Assembly: GCA_016714645.1 (NCBI GenBank)
Contig: JADKCI010000004.1
Location: forward strand, 539,501 to 603,500
Direction of reading: 5' to 3'
Source of the DNA: Chromatiaceae bacterium
GTDB taxonomy: Bacteria > Pseudomonadota > Gammaproteobacteria > Chromatiales > Chromatiaceae
DNA length: 64,000 nucleotides
Of the stretch, positions 51,554-59,810 are shown in pieces. The translations under genes and the position numbers were made by a program. The notes under the pieces are model-generated. The model saw only the letters and a list, made by a program, of their open reading frames with translations. It was not told the origin of the DNA and did not search any database. Position 1 is the first letter of the stretch. Each line of letters begins with the position of its first letter.

Positions 51554-52243
51554 TCAGTAGCCCACCGCGACCCAGCTCCATTCCGGTGGCTCGCCTCTCG
51601 CTTTTGATTCCACCCGAAACAACCCGCTCTCGGTGCGCGCCATGTCGGCGCGATCAATGCGCAGGGTGAGGCGCATCGCTCCCTCGGTGAGATCGTTCAT
51701 TGCGGTCCCCTGCTCTAACGGGGCGAGCCAGCGGGCCTCGACCGTCTCATCGGCCGGCCCGATGCGATCCGGAAGGAAGTTGTTGTCCCCGAGGAAGGGC
51801 AGCCCGTAGCGCGGTCGCTTGCCATGCAGGCCGGCGAGGATATCGGCCTCTAACGCTACGTCACCGCGCAGGGCGAGCAGGGCATCCAGCCGGTGCAATA
51901 CCACGCGGCGCGCCGGGGTGATGTTGTACTTGTTGCCCCGGGCAAGCTCCTCGCGCTCCTTGCCCGAATTGCCTACCGGATAGTTGTGCAACTGCTGGTA
52001 GAGGGTCTGTAACGTGGGCAGCGCGCCGCACACCCCTAAGGCTAGATCGAAGCGCGGTAGGCCAGCGGCGATGAGGGTCATCGCCGATTTCCCGTCGTCC
52101 GGGGCGCGCATCTCCCGCCCCGCCAGGTTGAGCAGTAGCCCGTAGGCCGCCGAGTAGGTAATGAAGGGGGCGCTGGGGCGAAAGCTGCCCGCCGCGAAGT
52201 TGCGGAAGGTGGCGAAGGGTGCCTGTACCCGAAGACGCAGCAT
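51554..52243 (-). CDS. cas5: CRISPR-associated protein Cas5 (DevS/Cmx5-like)
   Basis: The 229-residue product starts MLRLRVQAPFATFRNFAAGS. This is the Cas5 RAMP-type N-terminus, followed by PFITYSAAYGLLLNLAG. Cas5 caps the 5' handle of the crRNA in Cascade. The gene begins 11 bases after the cas7 stop. The overall sequence fits the dev/I-MYXAN-type Cas5 better than the I-C or I-E forms, judged by its neighbours rather than by a search. Confidence 0.88.
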   Translation of the reverse strand: MLRLRVQAPFATFRNFAAGSFRPSAPFITYSAAYGLLLNLAGREMRAPDDGKSAMTLIAAGLPRFDLALGVCGALPTLQTLYQQLHNYPVGNSGKEREELARGNKYNITPARRVVLHRLDALLALRGDVALEADILAGLHGKRPRYGLPFLGDNNFLPDRIGPADETVEARWLAPLEQGTAMNDLTEGAMRLTLRIDRADMARTESGLFRVESKARGEPPEWSWVAVGY

Positions 52244-52254
52244 GGCGGCGCGCC

Positions 52255-53190
52255 TCAGAGTTGCTGGGCGACGGTTTCGAGCAGCCGCTGCGGGTTGCGG
52301 TCGAGGGTGACGCCCTTGTCCGCCAGCGCCTTCCGGGTGGCCTCGTCCATCTCCTTGATCAGCTTTCCGCCGAGGAAGAACTCCGCGCCCGGATAGTCGC
52401 CCGCGAGCAACCCCTCTACCACCTCGGGGAGTTGGTGTTTGCCCTCCTTGATCGAGAACCCGTAGGTGTCGAAGCCCGCCACCAGTTGCGGGGTAAGGCG
52501 CAGCACCAGACTGGCCGGGGCCATCTCGAAGTAGCTGCGGGCGTGGTTGCCGGCCACGCCGTTCAGCTCGCCAATGGCCTTGAGCAGGTCGCGGGTCCAG
52601 TCCAGGTGAGGGGCGCAGTCGCCGAGGTTAAGGGCAAAGGGGTATTGGAAGGCGGTGACGGCGGTCTCGCGCAGCAACAGGTTAGAACTGGTGTCGTTGG
52701 TGTGGGCCTTGATCCCCTTGTCGGTTGCGTCCAGCGGCGATTGCGTGAACACCGTGTCGTGGCGGTATGGCTCCACCGCCAGCGCCATGTTCATACGCAG
52801 GATGGAGTCGCGCTTGAAGGTGAAGGCGTCCGGGTTGCGCCCCTTGGTCTTCAACTCTTTCTTGATCTTCTCGCGATCCTTGCCATTAGCCGCCACCATC
52901 CAGCCCATGAAGAAGTCGTCGGCAAAGCGGCCATCGTCGGGGTAGTCCTTGAAGCGCACGGCCAACTGCTCTTCGTCGTCCAGACGTTCGCGGTTGCAGG
53001 GCAGGCCGAGGGCGGCGAGGGTCTCGCGCAGGGCGTTGCGCATCGCCTCGGGGCTGATGATGGCGTGCTCGAAGCGGCCGATGGTGATCTTTTGGATGAC
53101 GGCGCGGTTCTCGGCGGATTCGCCGCGATAGTTGGCGCTAGGGGCGGTGTAGGTGAGGGCTGTACCAAACAGGTTCTTGGTTGCGTTCAT
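52255..53190 (-). CDS. cas7: CRISPR-associated protein Cas7 (DevR-like)
   Basis: The 311-residue product starts MNATKNLFGTALTYTAPSAN. This is the Cas7 (Cst2/DevR) backbone-subunit start. ENRAVIQKITIGRFEHAIIS and later FQYPFALNLGD also fit. Cas7 copies coat the crRNA spacer. AGGAG lies eight bases before the chosen ATG at 53190; the frame extends to 53220 but would overlap cas8 for no reason. It lies between cas8 and cas5 in one operon. Confidence 0.9.
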   Translation of the reverse strand: MNATKNLFGTALTYTAPSANYRGESAENRAVIQKITIGRFEHAIISPEAMRNALRETLAALGLPCNRERLDDEEQLAVRFKDYPDDGRFADDFFMGWMVAANGKDREKIKKELKTKGRNPDAFTFKRDSILRMNMALAVEPYRHDTVFTQSPLDATDKGIKAHTNDTSSNLLLRETAVTAFQYPFALNLGDCAPHLDWTRDLLKAIGELNGVAGNHARSYFEMAPASLVLRLTPQLVAGFDTYGFSIKEGKHQLPEVVEGLLAGDYPGAEFFLGGKLIKEMDEATRKALADKGVTLDRNPQRLLETVAQQL

Positions 53191-53216
53191 GGTGATGGCT
53201 CCTTGGAAACGTGCGT

Positions 53217-54917
53217 TCAATTCGATTCAGCGGATTCGTCGGCGTTGCCGCCCGGCATCCACGAATGGGCCGAGAGGGCGAGCATGGAGAGGTCTTTGAT
53301 GAGGTCCGGGTCCTCGATAAGGGCTTGGGAGAGTGCGATGAAATCCTCTTGGCGGCCGAAGAACTGGGGGACCGAGCAGATGGTGCCGGTGAAGTAGGCG
53401 ACGAATTCGCGGTCGTTGCGCCCGCGCATGGCAAGGAAGGCGTCTTTGGTCACTTTCTCCACCGCATCGCGAAGATCTTTGGGGTAGTGGACCTTGCCAT
53501 CCTCGCCCTTGGTGAAGTCGCGCCGGCGTTTGCCGCTGCGCTCCTGGGCGCGGTGCTCCACATAGGCGCCGATGAGTTGATAGACGCGGGCGACCAGCGC
53601 CTCAGCCAGGGGTTTGGGCTTGGTTTGACTCATAGCAATATTCTCCTGTGCCTTGAGGTCTTGGATTTGGGCAATAAATCGGTGGCGCGCAACGGTGCCG
53701 AAGAAGGCGAAACGCGGTGTCTTGGCGGAGTGGATAAAGAACTCCACCGGCTGCAAGGCGAGCAGGTTTGCCGCGCCCTGGTGCCAGGGCCGATCCGCCA
53801 GCAGGTTGCCCAGAGTGAGGTGTTTGAATAGCGGGTTGCCGTGGCGCTGGCGGGCATCCTCATAACGCCGCAGCAGGGCGCGGTCGGCGCGGATGCGTCC
53901 CTGGCCATGCATCCGGATGTTGTTGCCCTGCTTCTCCTGGTGGAACCACTCCACCCCGCTGATAGAAAGCGATAAGCCGGAGTGCTGGCCGGCGCGGCAG
54001 TGGGCGAGCTCGTAGAGGAACTCCAGGCCGCCCTCCTGCGGCACGTCGATCACCGCCTGTTCGGGGCGGTAGCCGGCCACCTTATCGGTGCGCGACCGCC
54101 AGAACGCTTCGATATTGTCAAGGAACTCTTCCAGATCGCTGACCTCCGGGATAGCCAGCAGATAGCCCTGATCGGTCATGCGCCGATTCTTCGCGTCAAT
54201 AGTGCGTGGGGCGTAGATCGGCGTGACCAGTTGCCAGAATTGAAGAAGAAAATTGATCTCCACCCTGCCCTGAAAACTCACCTTCTCCGCGTTGACCGCC
54301 TGAGCGCCGACGAAGAGCGACCCGGCCACCGAATCGACGATCAGCTTGTTCTTGGCGCGCCCCTTGGCGGCCTTGAGCAGGGCTCCCCAGGTGCTGGAAG
54401 GCAGGGCGATGGGTTGGCCGTTGGCGTGGGCCTCGTAGTCGCCCCGCGTGGCGGGCTGGGCGCGCAGCACGGCCCAGAGCATGTCTTGCCAGAGCTTGAG
54501 CCAGCGGCTTTCCGCGCCGCCTTTAAGAAGATGAATGAAGAAGGGGCCGGCGGGCCGGAAGTCATCATAGACAAAACGCTTTTCCATCTTGCCCGAGTCG
54601 TCGTTCTTGGCCGGGACCTCGGCGACTCGCTTGGGCTCCTTGCCCCGCCACTTCGAAGGGGAGAAGACCTCGCGCCAGGAAGCGGCATAGAGATCATCGA
54701 AGGTTGCTTGCAGCGATTCGGGGCCGATGACGATTTCCGCCGCATCGGGGGCGACTTCCGCGACCTCGATGGCGTGCTTAACGCCCCGCGATTGCAGGCT
54801 CCGCGCATGGAACACCAGCCCCGCCAGCCCCGCCTTGTGCTGTGCCGATGGTAGCTCGTGGAGCCGGTAGCGCAGCCGCAGGCGGCCATCGGCTTCATTG
54901 CTGATTTCTGGATTCAT
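53217..54917 (-). CDS. cas8: CRISPR-associated large subunit, Cas8 type (Cmx8-like)
   Basis: The 566-residue product occupies the large-subunit position between cas3 and cas7. Its start (MNPEISNEADGRLRLRYRLH) follows AAGGAGGAGG and overlaps the cas3 stop by four bases. I recognise it only as resembling the Cmx8/Cas8 proteins of I-MYXAN-type loci. It should recognise the PAM and recruit Cas3. The C-terminal helical region (from about residue 430) could play the small-subunit role, since no separate cas11 gene is present. Confidence 0.8.
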   Translation of the reverse strand: MNPEISNEADGRLRLRYRLHELPSAQHKAGLAGLVFHARSLQSRGVKHAIEVAEVAPDAAEIVIGPESLQATFDDLYAASWREVFSPSKWRGKEPKRVAEVPAKNDDSGKMEKRFVYDDFRPAGPFFIHLLKGGAESRWLKLWQDMLWAVLRAQPATRGDYEAHANGQPIALPSSTWGALLKAAKGRAKNKLIVDSVAGSLFVGAQAVNAEKVSFQGRVEINFLLQFWQLVTPIYAPRTIDAKNRRMTDQGYLLAIPEVSDLEEFLDNIEAFWRSRTDKVAGYRPEQAVIDVPQEGGLEFLYELAHCRAGQHSGLSLSISGVEWFHQEKQGNNIRMHGQGRIRADRALLRRYEDARQRHGNPLFKHLTLGNLLADRPWHQGAANLLALQPVEFFIHSAKTPRFAFFGTVARHRFIAQIQDLKAQENIAMSQTKPKPLAEALVARVYQLIGAYVEHRAQERSGKRRRDFTKGEDGKVHYPKDLRDAVEKVTKDAFLAMRGRNDREFVAYFTGTICSVPQFFGRQEDFIALSQALIEDPDLIKDLSMLALSAHSWMPGGNADESAESN

Positions 54918-57304
54918 TGCCCTCCTCCTTGGTCGGTCGATCGGGGATGTTTGAGCAGGCCCAGCTTGGGGTCGTAGTGGCTTGCTGGAGCGAGTTTGAG
55001 ATAGCGCGGCAGGCGGTCATCGGGTTTGGCGAGGCTGCGCGGCGCGGGCAGGATGAAACCATCGGTGGGTTCATGCCGGCGCAGGGCGGCGAGAAAGGCG
55101 TCGATCGCATCATCCAGGACCGCCGGAGCGGAGCGGTCGTCGCCATCGCGCAGCTCGTCGCAGTGGGCGTCGGAGGACCAGGGGCCGTCGTCGATAAAAG
55201 CAGCCCAGCGGTTCGATTCGCGCCCCTGGCTTTGGGTAATGCGTTGCAACAAGGCTTCGAGCCGCGCCTGGGATACTGGCTGACCGTAGATCTCGGCGAC
55301 GAAGATCGGAACCGAGGCCATCTCGTCGGGCTTGTAGGGAAGCCCGCTTTCGCCGGGGTAGAGAAGCACCTGTCCGGGGGTGTTGGCCCCTGGCCGGGCG
55401 TGGCGGTTGCAGCGGCCCATGCGCTGGATCAGCGACGAAATTGGTGCGTACTCGCTCACCAGCAGGCGGGCGTCCAGGTCCAGGCTCATTTCGCAGATCT
55501 GGGTGGTGATGGCGAGGCGGCCTTTGGCCTCCTTCCCCTGAAAGGCGGCGATCACCTCATTGTGGCGCTGTTTGCGGTCGTCCAGGGTGAAGCGGCTGTG
55601 GTAGCAGATGGGATCAAGGTCGTGCAGCCGCTGGGCCAGGGCCTGGGCGAGGTCCACGGTGTTGACCACCCACAGCAGGTTGCCCCCCTCCGCCAGGGCG
55701 GCGCGCACCGCTGTTTCGGCCTCCTTGTCATCGGCGATGGCCTTGACCTCGTAACGCTCCAGTTCGGCATTGGCGGTTAGGTCGGCCTGATCCGCGCCGG
55801 TATAGAGGTGCAGCCCCTCGGCCTCCAGCAGTTGCCGCCGCCCCTCGGGCAGGCTCGCGGTCATCGCCAGCACCGGCAGGTCGAAGTGCTGGAGGAACTT
55901 CAGAAAGGCGTCGAACAGCCCGACATCGAAGCTGTGCACCTCATCGAAGACCACCACGGCATCGGCCAGTACCGGCAGCAGGCAGAGCCCCTTGTAGCAC
56001 TGCTGCATGAAGGCGAGGAACTGATCGACCGTGGCGCTGAATAGGCGCTTGTTCCAATAGCCCAGGGCGTAAAGGCGGGCCTCGGTGAGGTAGTCCGCGC
56101 CGTTTCTTCCGTCTCCGGGGTTGCTGAACATGTCGCGCAGCTCGTAGGCGGCGGTGCCGGTCAACAGGCTGGCGTCGCTCTCCGGGGCGTGGGCCACGTA
56201 GTCGCGGAACCCCTCGGTGGCAGTGGCGCGGGTGGGGTAGAGGAAGATCACCCGGCCCCTGGGTCGCTCGGCAAGCTGCGCCTGAATCCAGCGCCAGGCG
56301 GCCAGCGTCTTGCCCGCGCCGCAGGGTGCGATCATCAGGGTCCGGCTCGGCTGGGCGGCGGCTTGATTCTGAAACCCGTGGTAGTCAAAGGTACCGCCGT
56401 GGCGCGCTTCGATCTGGCGTTTGCGTGGGTCAAGGACATGGCGCTGGATGTAGTCGCCGTCGAGCCGCTGGGCCGGGTCGAAGAGCCCGGCGATCCAGCC
56501 AGGGATGTCGTACCCCTCGCGAGCGAAGCCGGAACCTGCGCTGTCGGAGGCGATGACGGCGGCCTTGAGAGCGCGCAGCAGGCGGCGGCGTGGCTCGTCC
56601 CGCTTCAGGGCAAGTTTTAGTTTGGCAAAGCGGCGGCCTAGCCGCTCGGCGTGGTCGGGGATCGATTCGCCGCCGCCTTCCAGCGACCACAGCCGGGGCA
56701 AGGCGAAGGTCGGCTCTGGCGCCCCTTGTTCAGGTGGAAGTAGATTCGGCATGCCCAGGGATGGCATCTCTTGCGAGGATCCGATGGCGCGGCGCGGATG
56801 GCCAAGCCGTTCGGCCAGCAGTTGGAAGGCGGCTTGGACCTCGGCATCGTCGCCGGGGAAGGTCAACAGGTTGCGCTCGCCCGTCTTTCTGCCCACCTCA
56901 TCGGGACCGGCCTTGAGGTGGTGGCCGATCACCGCGCTCAACACCAGATCCCAATCGAGCAGCGGGATGGCTGCAAGCCACCGCTCCACCTCGGGCAGGG
57001 CGATGACCAATGCGCTCAGGTGTTCGTGGCGGATGACCTGCTCGCCCTTGCGCCGCAACGCCTGTTGAAAGCCGTCGTTGGCCTTGCCCAGGTCATGCAA
57101 CGCAATGGCGGCCACGGCGTTGGTCCAGAAGGCAGACCAGTGGAACGGCTCCAGGCGGAAGAAGCGCAGCCAGTCGGCGGCCAGGGCATTGGGGCGCTCT
57201 CGGGCGCCAAAGAGGGCGATAAAGGCGTTGAGGTCATCGCGGACGTGGCCGCTCAGGCTCTTCTCGCCGCCCACCGTCGAAGACTTGGCGAGCAGCGTAG
57301 TCAT
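54914..57304 (-). CDS. cas3: CRISPR-associated helicase/nuclease Cas3 (HD and DExH)
   Basis: The 796-residue product has an N-terminal HD nuclease (ALHDLGKANDGFQQAL, later GHHLKAGPDEV). A superfamily 2 helicase follows: Walker A APCGAGKTLAAW, DEVHS box, TASLPEG, and a C-terminal helicase half with QRMGRCNRH. It degrades the DNA strand displaced by Cascade. The ATG at 57304 follows GGGAGG and overlaps the cas6 stop by four bases. HD and helicase are in one chain, as in most type I systems. Confidence 0.96.
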   Translation of the reverse strand: MTTLLAKSSTVGGEKSLSGHVRDDLNAFIALFGARERPNALAADWLRFFRLEPFHWSAFWTNAVAAIALHDLGKANDGFQQALRRKGEQVIRHEHLSALVIALPEVERWLAAIPLLDWDLVLSAVIGHHLKAGPDEVGRKTGERNLLTFPGDDAEVQAAFQLLAERLGHPRRAIGSSQEMPSLGMPNLLPPEQGAPEPTFALPRLWSLEGGGESIPDHAERLGRRFAKLKLALKRDEPRRRLLRALKAAVIASDSAGSGFAREGYDIPGWIAGLFDPAQRLDGDYIQRHVLDPRKRQIEARHGGTFDYHGFQNQAAAQPSRTLMIAPCGAGKTLAAWRWIQAQLAERPRGRVIFLYPTRATATEGFRDYVAHAPESDASLLTGTAAYELRDMFSNPGDGRNGADYLTEARLYALGYWNKRLFSATVDQFLAFMQQCYKGLCLLPVLADAVVVFDEVHSFDVGLFDAFLKFLQHFDLPVLAMTASLPEGRRQLLEAEGLHLYTGADQADLTANAELERYEVKAIADDKEAETAVRAALAEGGNLLWVVNTVDLAQALAQRLHDLDPICYHSRFTLDDRKQRHNEVIAAFQGKEAKGRLAITTQICEMSLDLDARLLVSEYAPISSLIQRMGRCNRHARPGANTPGQVLLYPGESGLPYKPDEMASVPIFVAEIYGQPVSQARLEALLQRITQSQGRESNRWAAFIDDGPWSSDAHCDELRDGDDRSAPAVLDDAIDAFLAALRRHEPTDGFILPAPRSLAKPDDRLPRYLKLAPASHYDPKLGLLKHPRSTDQGGGQ

Positions 57305-57906
57305 TTGGCCTCCCACGGCACAAACACCCCGCACCCCAGCTTGCGCCTTCCGCCCAATCCCACCTCTTGCAGCCGGATCGACTCGTCCGCCGTCAATTCG
57401 GTGACCAGCAGGGTGTGGGCGACGACACGCTTGTCCTTCACCCGGAAGGTCCGTCGCGGCCCGCGCTGGGGCTTGCCCCGCACCCCCAGGGCGGTGAGCT
57501 GGCGGGCGATCTCTTCGTCAAAACGCACCTCGTCCTGGCCGTTCTTGGTGGTGACGAGGTGGGCGTAGAGGCTGGGGGCGGGAATGAGGACGGCGGGTTG
57601 GGGGATGCCGATGCGGAGGCGCTCGTCGCCGAGCGGGATCGCCTTGCCGGCGAGGGGTAGGAATCGGGGGAGCAGCGCTGCGGGCAGGCGGATGGAGAGC
57701 CGGGATTCCGGGGTCAGGGCGAGTAGGCCTGGGCCGATGTAGCGCCCGCGGATGTTGTGGATGGCGAGCTCTGCGCTTGCGTGCAGCCATGGGTCGTCCG
57801 GTCTTTCGAGCAGGCTGGAGAGCGCGGCGAAGAGGAGGTAGCCGTGGTCGAGCGGAATTTCGCGTCCGGTAAGGGGAAATCTGAGGTCGATCTTTGGGGT
57901 GTCCAT
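57301..57906 (-). CDS. cas6: CRISPR-associated endoribonuclease Cas6 (Cmx6-like)
   Basis: The 201-residue product is the first gene of the cas operon. It shows a Cas6-type ferredoxin-like pattern and a C-terminal glycine-rich loop, VGLGGRRKLGCGVFVP, which is the family's RNA-binding G-loop. His26-region and other catalytic residues cannot be assigned by eye. It should cut the repeat RNA at the base of its GAAA-looped hairpin. GGAG precedes the ATG. About 250 bases upstream, with no gene, must hold the cas promoter. Confidence 0.88.
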   Translation of the reverse strand: MDTPKIDLRFPLTGREIPLDHGYLLFAALSSLLERPDDPWLHASAELAIHNIRGRYIGPGLLALTPESRLSIRLPAALLPRFLPLAGKAIPLGDERLRIGIPQPAVLIPAPSLYAHLVTTKNGQDEVRFDEEIARQLTALGVRGKPQRGPRRTFRVKDKRVVAHTLLVTELTADESIRLQEVGLGGRRKLGCGVFVPWEAK

Positions 57907-58164
57907 CTGGTGTGCTCCGGGGTACAGGTCCAGGACGTCGTTGGGCTCGGTGGTTATCTTAGAGCACCTCCCCGCGGACGGCGGCGATCTAGTTAAAGGG
58001 TTGCTATTGCATCCCTATTCCCTCTGTAGCGGGCGGGGCCGCAATGTTGGCCAGATCCCCCGGCCCGCGTGGTGAGCCAGACCCGTAACAGTCTAAGTGG
58101 TGAGCAGTTAGCCCCGCTCGGTGTTGTCCTCGGCGCTGGAGCGGCACCGCCCAGCCCACCCGCT

Positions 58165-59469
58165 CTACAGCCGCCGCATCAATACCCCACGCTGCCGCCA
58201 GAACATCAGCGCCAATACCAGCACTGTGCCCACAAACCATATCGGCAGCAAAGCCAGGGCACCCGCCAGGCCGGCTTCGGGATTGCTTGTCTCATGGGAT
58301 GCTCGCAGGGCCAGGGCGAACATCAGGCTGACGAAGCCGTAGCCCAGGTTGAAGGCCAAGCCTTTGAAGGAAATCACCGTGGCCCGGTGGCGGTTATCGA
58401 CGGCGCTGTTGAGGTAGTGCGATACCACGAAGCCGACGCCGGCGATGGCGGCGGCCAGCGGCAGGGCGAACAGCACGCCCCACAGCGGGACGTTCAGAGC
58501 CACGCCCAGCAGCCCCAGGCCGGCGACGGCGGCCAGCAGCAGATAGCTGCGTAGCACCGAGCCGCCCGTCACCAGTCGGCGGGCCAGGGGCGAGACCACC
58601 ACGCCGATGCCAGCCAGGCCGGCGCCGATCAGGCCATAGCTGGCTTCCGGCAGGTCGATCAGGCGGAAGTAGGCACTGCCGAAGGTCAGGAATAACCTAA
58701 TGACGCTGTCGATGAGTAAACCGCCGAGGATCAGGAACAGGGCCAGCGGAGTGCGGGCGATCCAGGCACTGGCTTCCAGCACGGCTTGCCAGGCCTGTTG
58801 GGTAGTGGGCAGGACATAGCCGGGGGCATGATGGGGTTCGCGCATGCGCAGGCTGACGATCAGCACGCCGACGGCGGTGAGCAGGTTGAGGTAGATGGGG
58901 AAGCGCAGGGTGGTACCCAGGTCGAACCGCCAGGCCAGACCCAGCCACGCGGCCAGGCGGTTGAGCAGCTGCGGGTCGTAGACGGCGCTGCCCAGCAGCA
59001 TGGCGAGGACCATGGCCAGCGATTGCCAGTGCATGACTTGGGCAAGCACCTTGGGCCAATCGTCGCGGCGGTCTGCGTTGGCCAGTGATTCGAAGGCCAG
59101 TGATTCATCGGCGCCGCTGGCCAGGGCCTCGGCCATGCCGCTCAGCACGCGATTGAGCAGACAGAACAGGAACAACAGCAGCCCGCCATCGCGCGGGGCC
59201 ACCGCCAGCACCGCCATTTCGGCGAGCATGCAGACCCCTGCGGCAACCAGTAGGGGACGCCGGCCAAGGCGGTCGGCAAGCACGCCGAAGGGCACTTCGG
59301 CAAAGACGATGGCCAGTGCCCAGGCGAAGTTGAGCAGGGTGTATTGCGTGGCGCTGAGACCCAGATCCAGAAACAGGATGGCCAGCACCGGGTAGTAGAA
59401 GCGGGCGTTGAACAGCACCCGAAACCATACGAAGAGCCGGCAATTATGGTCGGCCAGTGTGAGCATCAT
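58165..59469 (-). CDS. Major facilitator superfamily transporter
   Basis: The 434-residue product has about twelve hydrophobic helices. The MFS loop signature GVLADRLGRRPLLVAAG lies between helices 2 and 3. Helix breaks around residue 210-230 mark the two six-helix halves. The substrate is unknown. It lies between the cas operon and ydbH on the same strand. It may be part of the inserted island, or an independent later arrival. No regulator gene is adjacent. Confidence 0.9.
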   Translation of the reverse strand: MMLTLADHNCRLFVWFRVLFNARFYYPVLAILFLDLGLSATQYTLLNFAWALAIVFAEVPFGVLADRLGRRPLLVAAGVCMLAEMAVLAVAPRDGGLLLFLFCLLNRVLSGMAEALASGADESLAFESLANADRRDDWPKVLAQVMHWQSLAMVLAMLLGSAVYDPQLLNRLAAWLGLAWRFDLGTTLRFPIYLNLLTAVGVLIVSLRMREPHHAPGYVLPTTQQAWQAVLEASAWIARTPLALFLILGGLLIDSVIRLFLTFGSAYFRLIDLPEASYGLIGAGLAGIGVVVSPLARRLVTGGSVLRSYLLLAAVAGLGLLGVALNVPLWGVLFALPLAAAIAGVGFVVSHYLNSAVDNRHRATVISFKGLAFNLGYGFVSLMFALALRASHETSNPEAGLAGALALLPIWFVGTVLVLALMFWRQRGVLMRRL

Positions 59470-59537
59470 GGGAGTGTCAGCATTGGGCTGCTATTGATTC
59501 GGCTTGGGAAGGTGTCAGGGTTAAAGTGGGTCAGGCT

Positions 59538-59807
59538 TCAAGGGGCCGTCATACCGGCGCAGAAAGGTATCCAGTTTTGCCAAGCTGGAAGGATGCCGCA
59601 ACTCCAACGGACCGCCAATTGGATAAAGGCGTCCAGGGCGATGCGCAGCCAGTCCTGTTCCAGTGGGCAGGCCGGGACGGAGACCAGGGGGATATAGGGC
59701 AGTTCCTGGGTGGGGCGTTTGCCCAGCCGCACAAGGCGCACCAACCCGATCAGGCCGAACCTGGCGGTCACCCTAAAGCCAGCGGCCCAAGTATTTCGCC
59801 ATCCCAC
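59538..59807 (-). CDS. Possible small protein, C-terminus overwritten by a repeat
   Basis: An open frame of 89 codons starts three bases after the ydbH stop (MGWRNTWAAGFRVTARFGL). Its first two-thirds look like a real protein (KRPTQELPYIPLVSVPACPL). Its last 25 residues (ILPAWQNWIPFCAGMTAP) are the translation of a common intergenic repeat. It may be a once longer gene cut short at the edge of the inserted region. Confidence 0.35.
   Translation of the reverse strand: MGWRNTWAAGFRVTARFGLIGLVRLVRLGKRPTQELPYIPLVSVPACPLEQDWLRIALDAFIQLAVRWSCGILPAWQNWIPFCAGMTAP
59548..59581. repeat. Degenerate intergenic repeat (REP-like)
   Basis: The stretch beginning GTCATACCGGCGCAGAAAGG and ending ATCCAGTTTTGCC resembles a dispersed intergenic repeat widespread in proteobacteria, in which GTCATTCC and GGAATCCAG arms pair. 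The match is by memory. Only one copy is in the window. Confidence 0.35.
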
Positions 59808-59810
59808 TCG

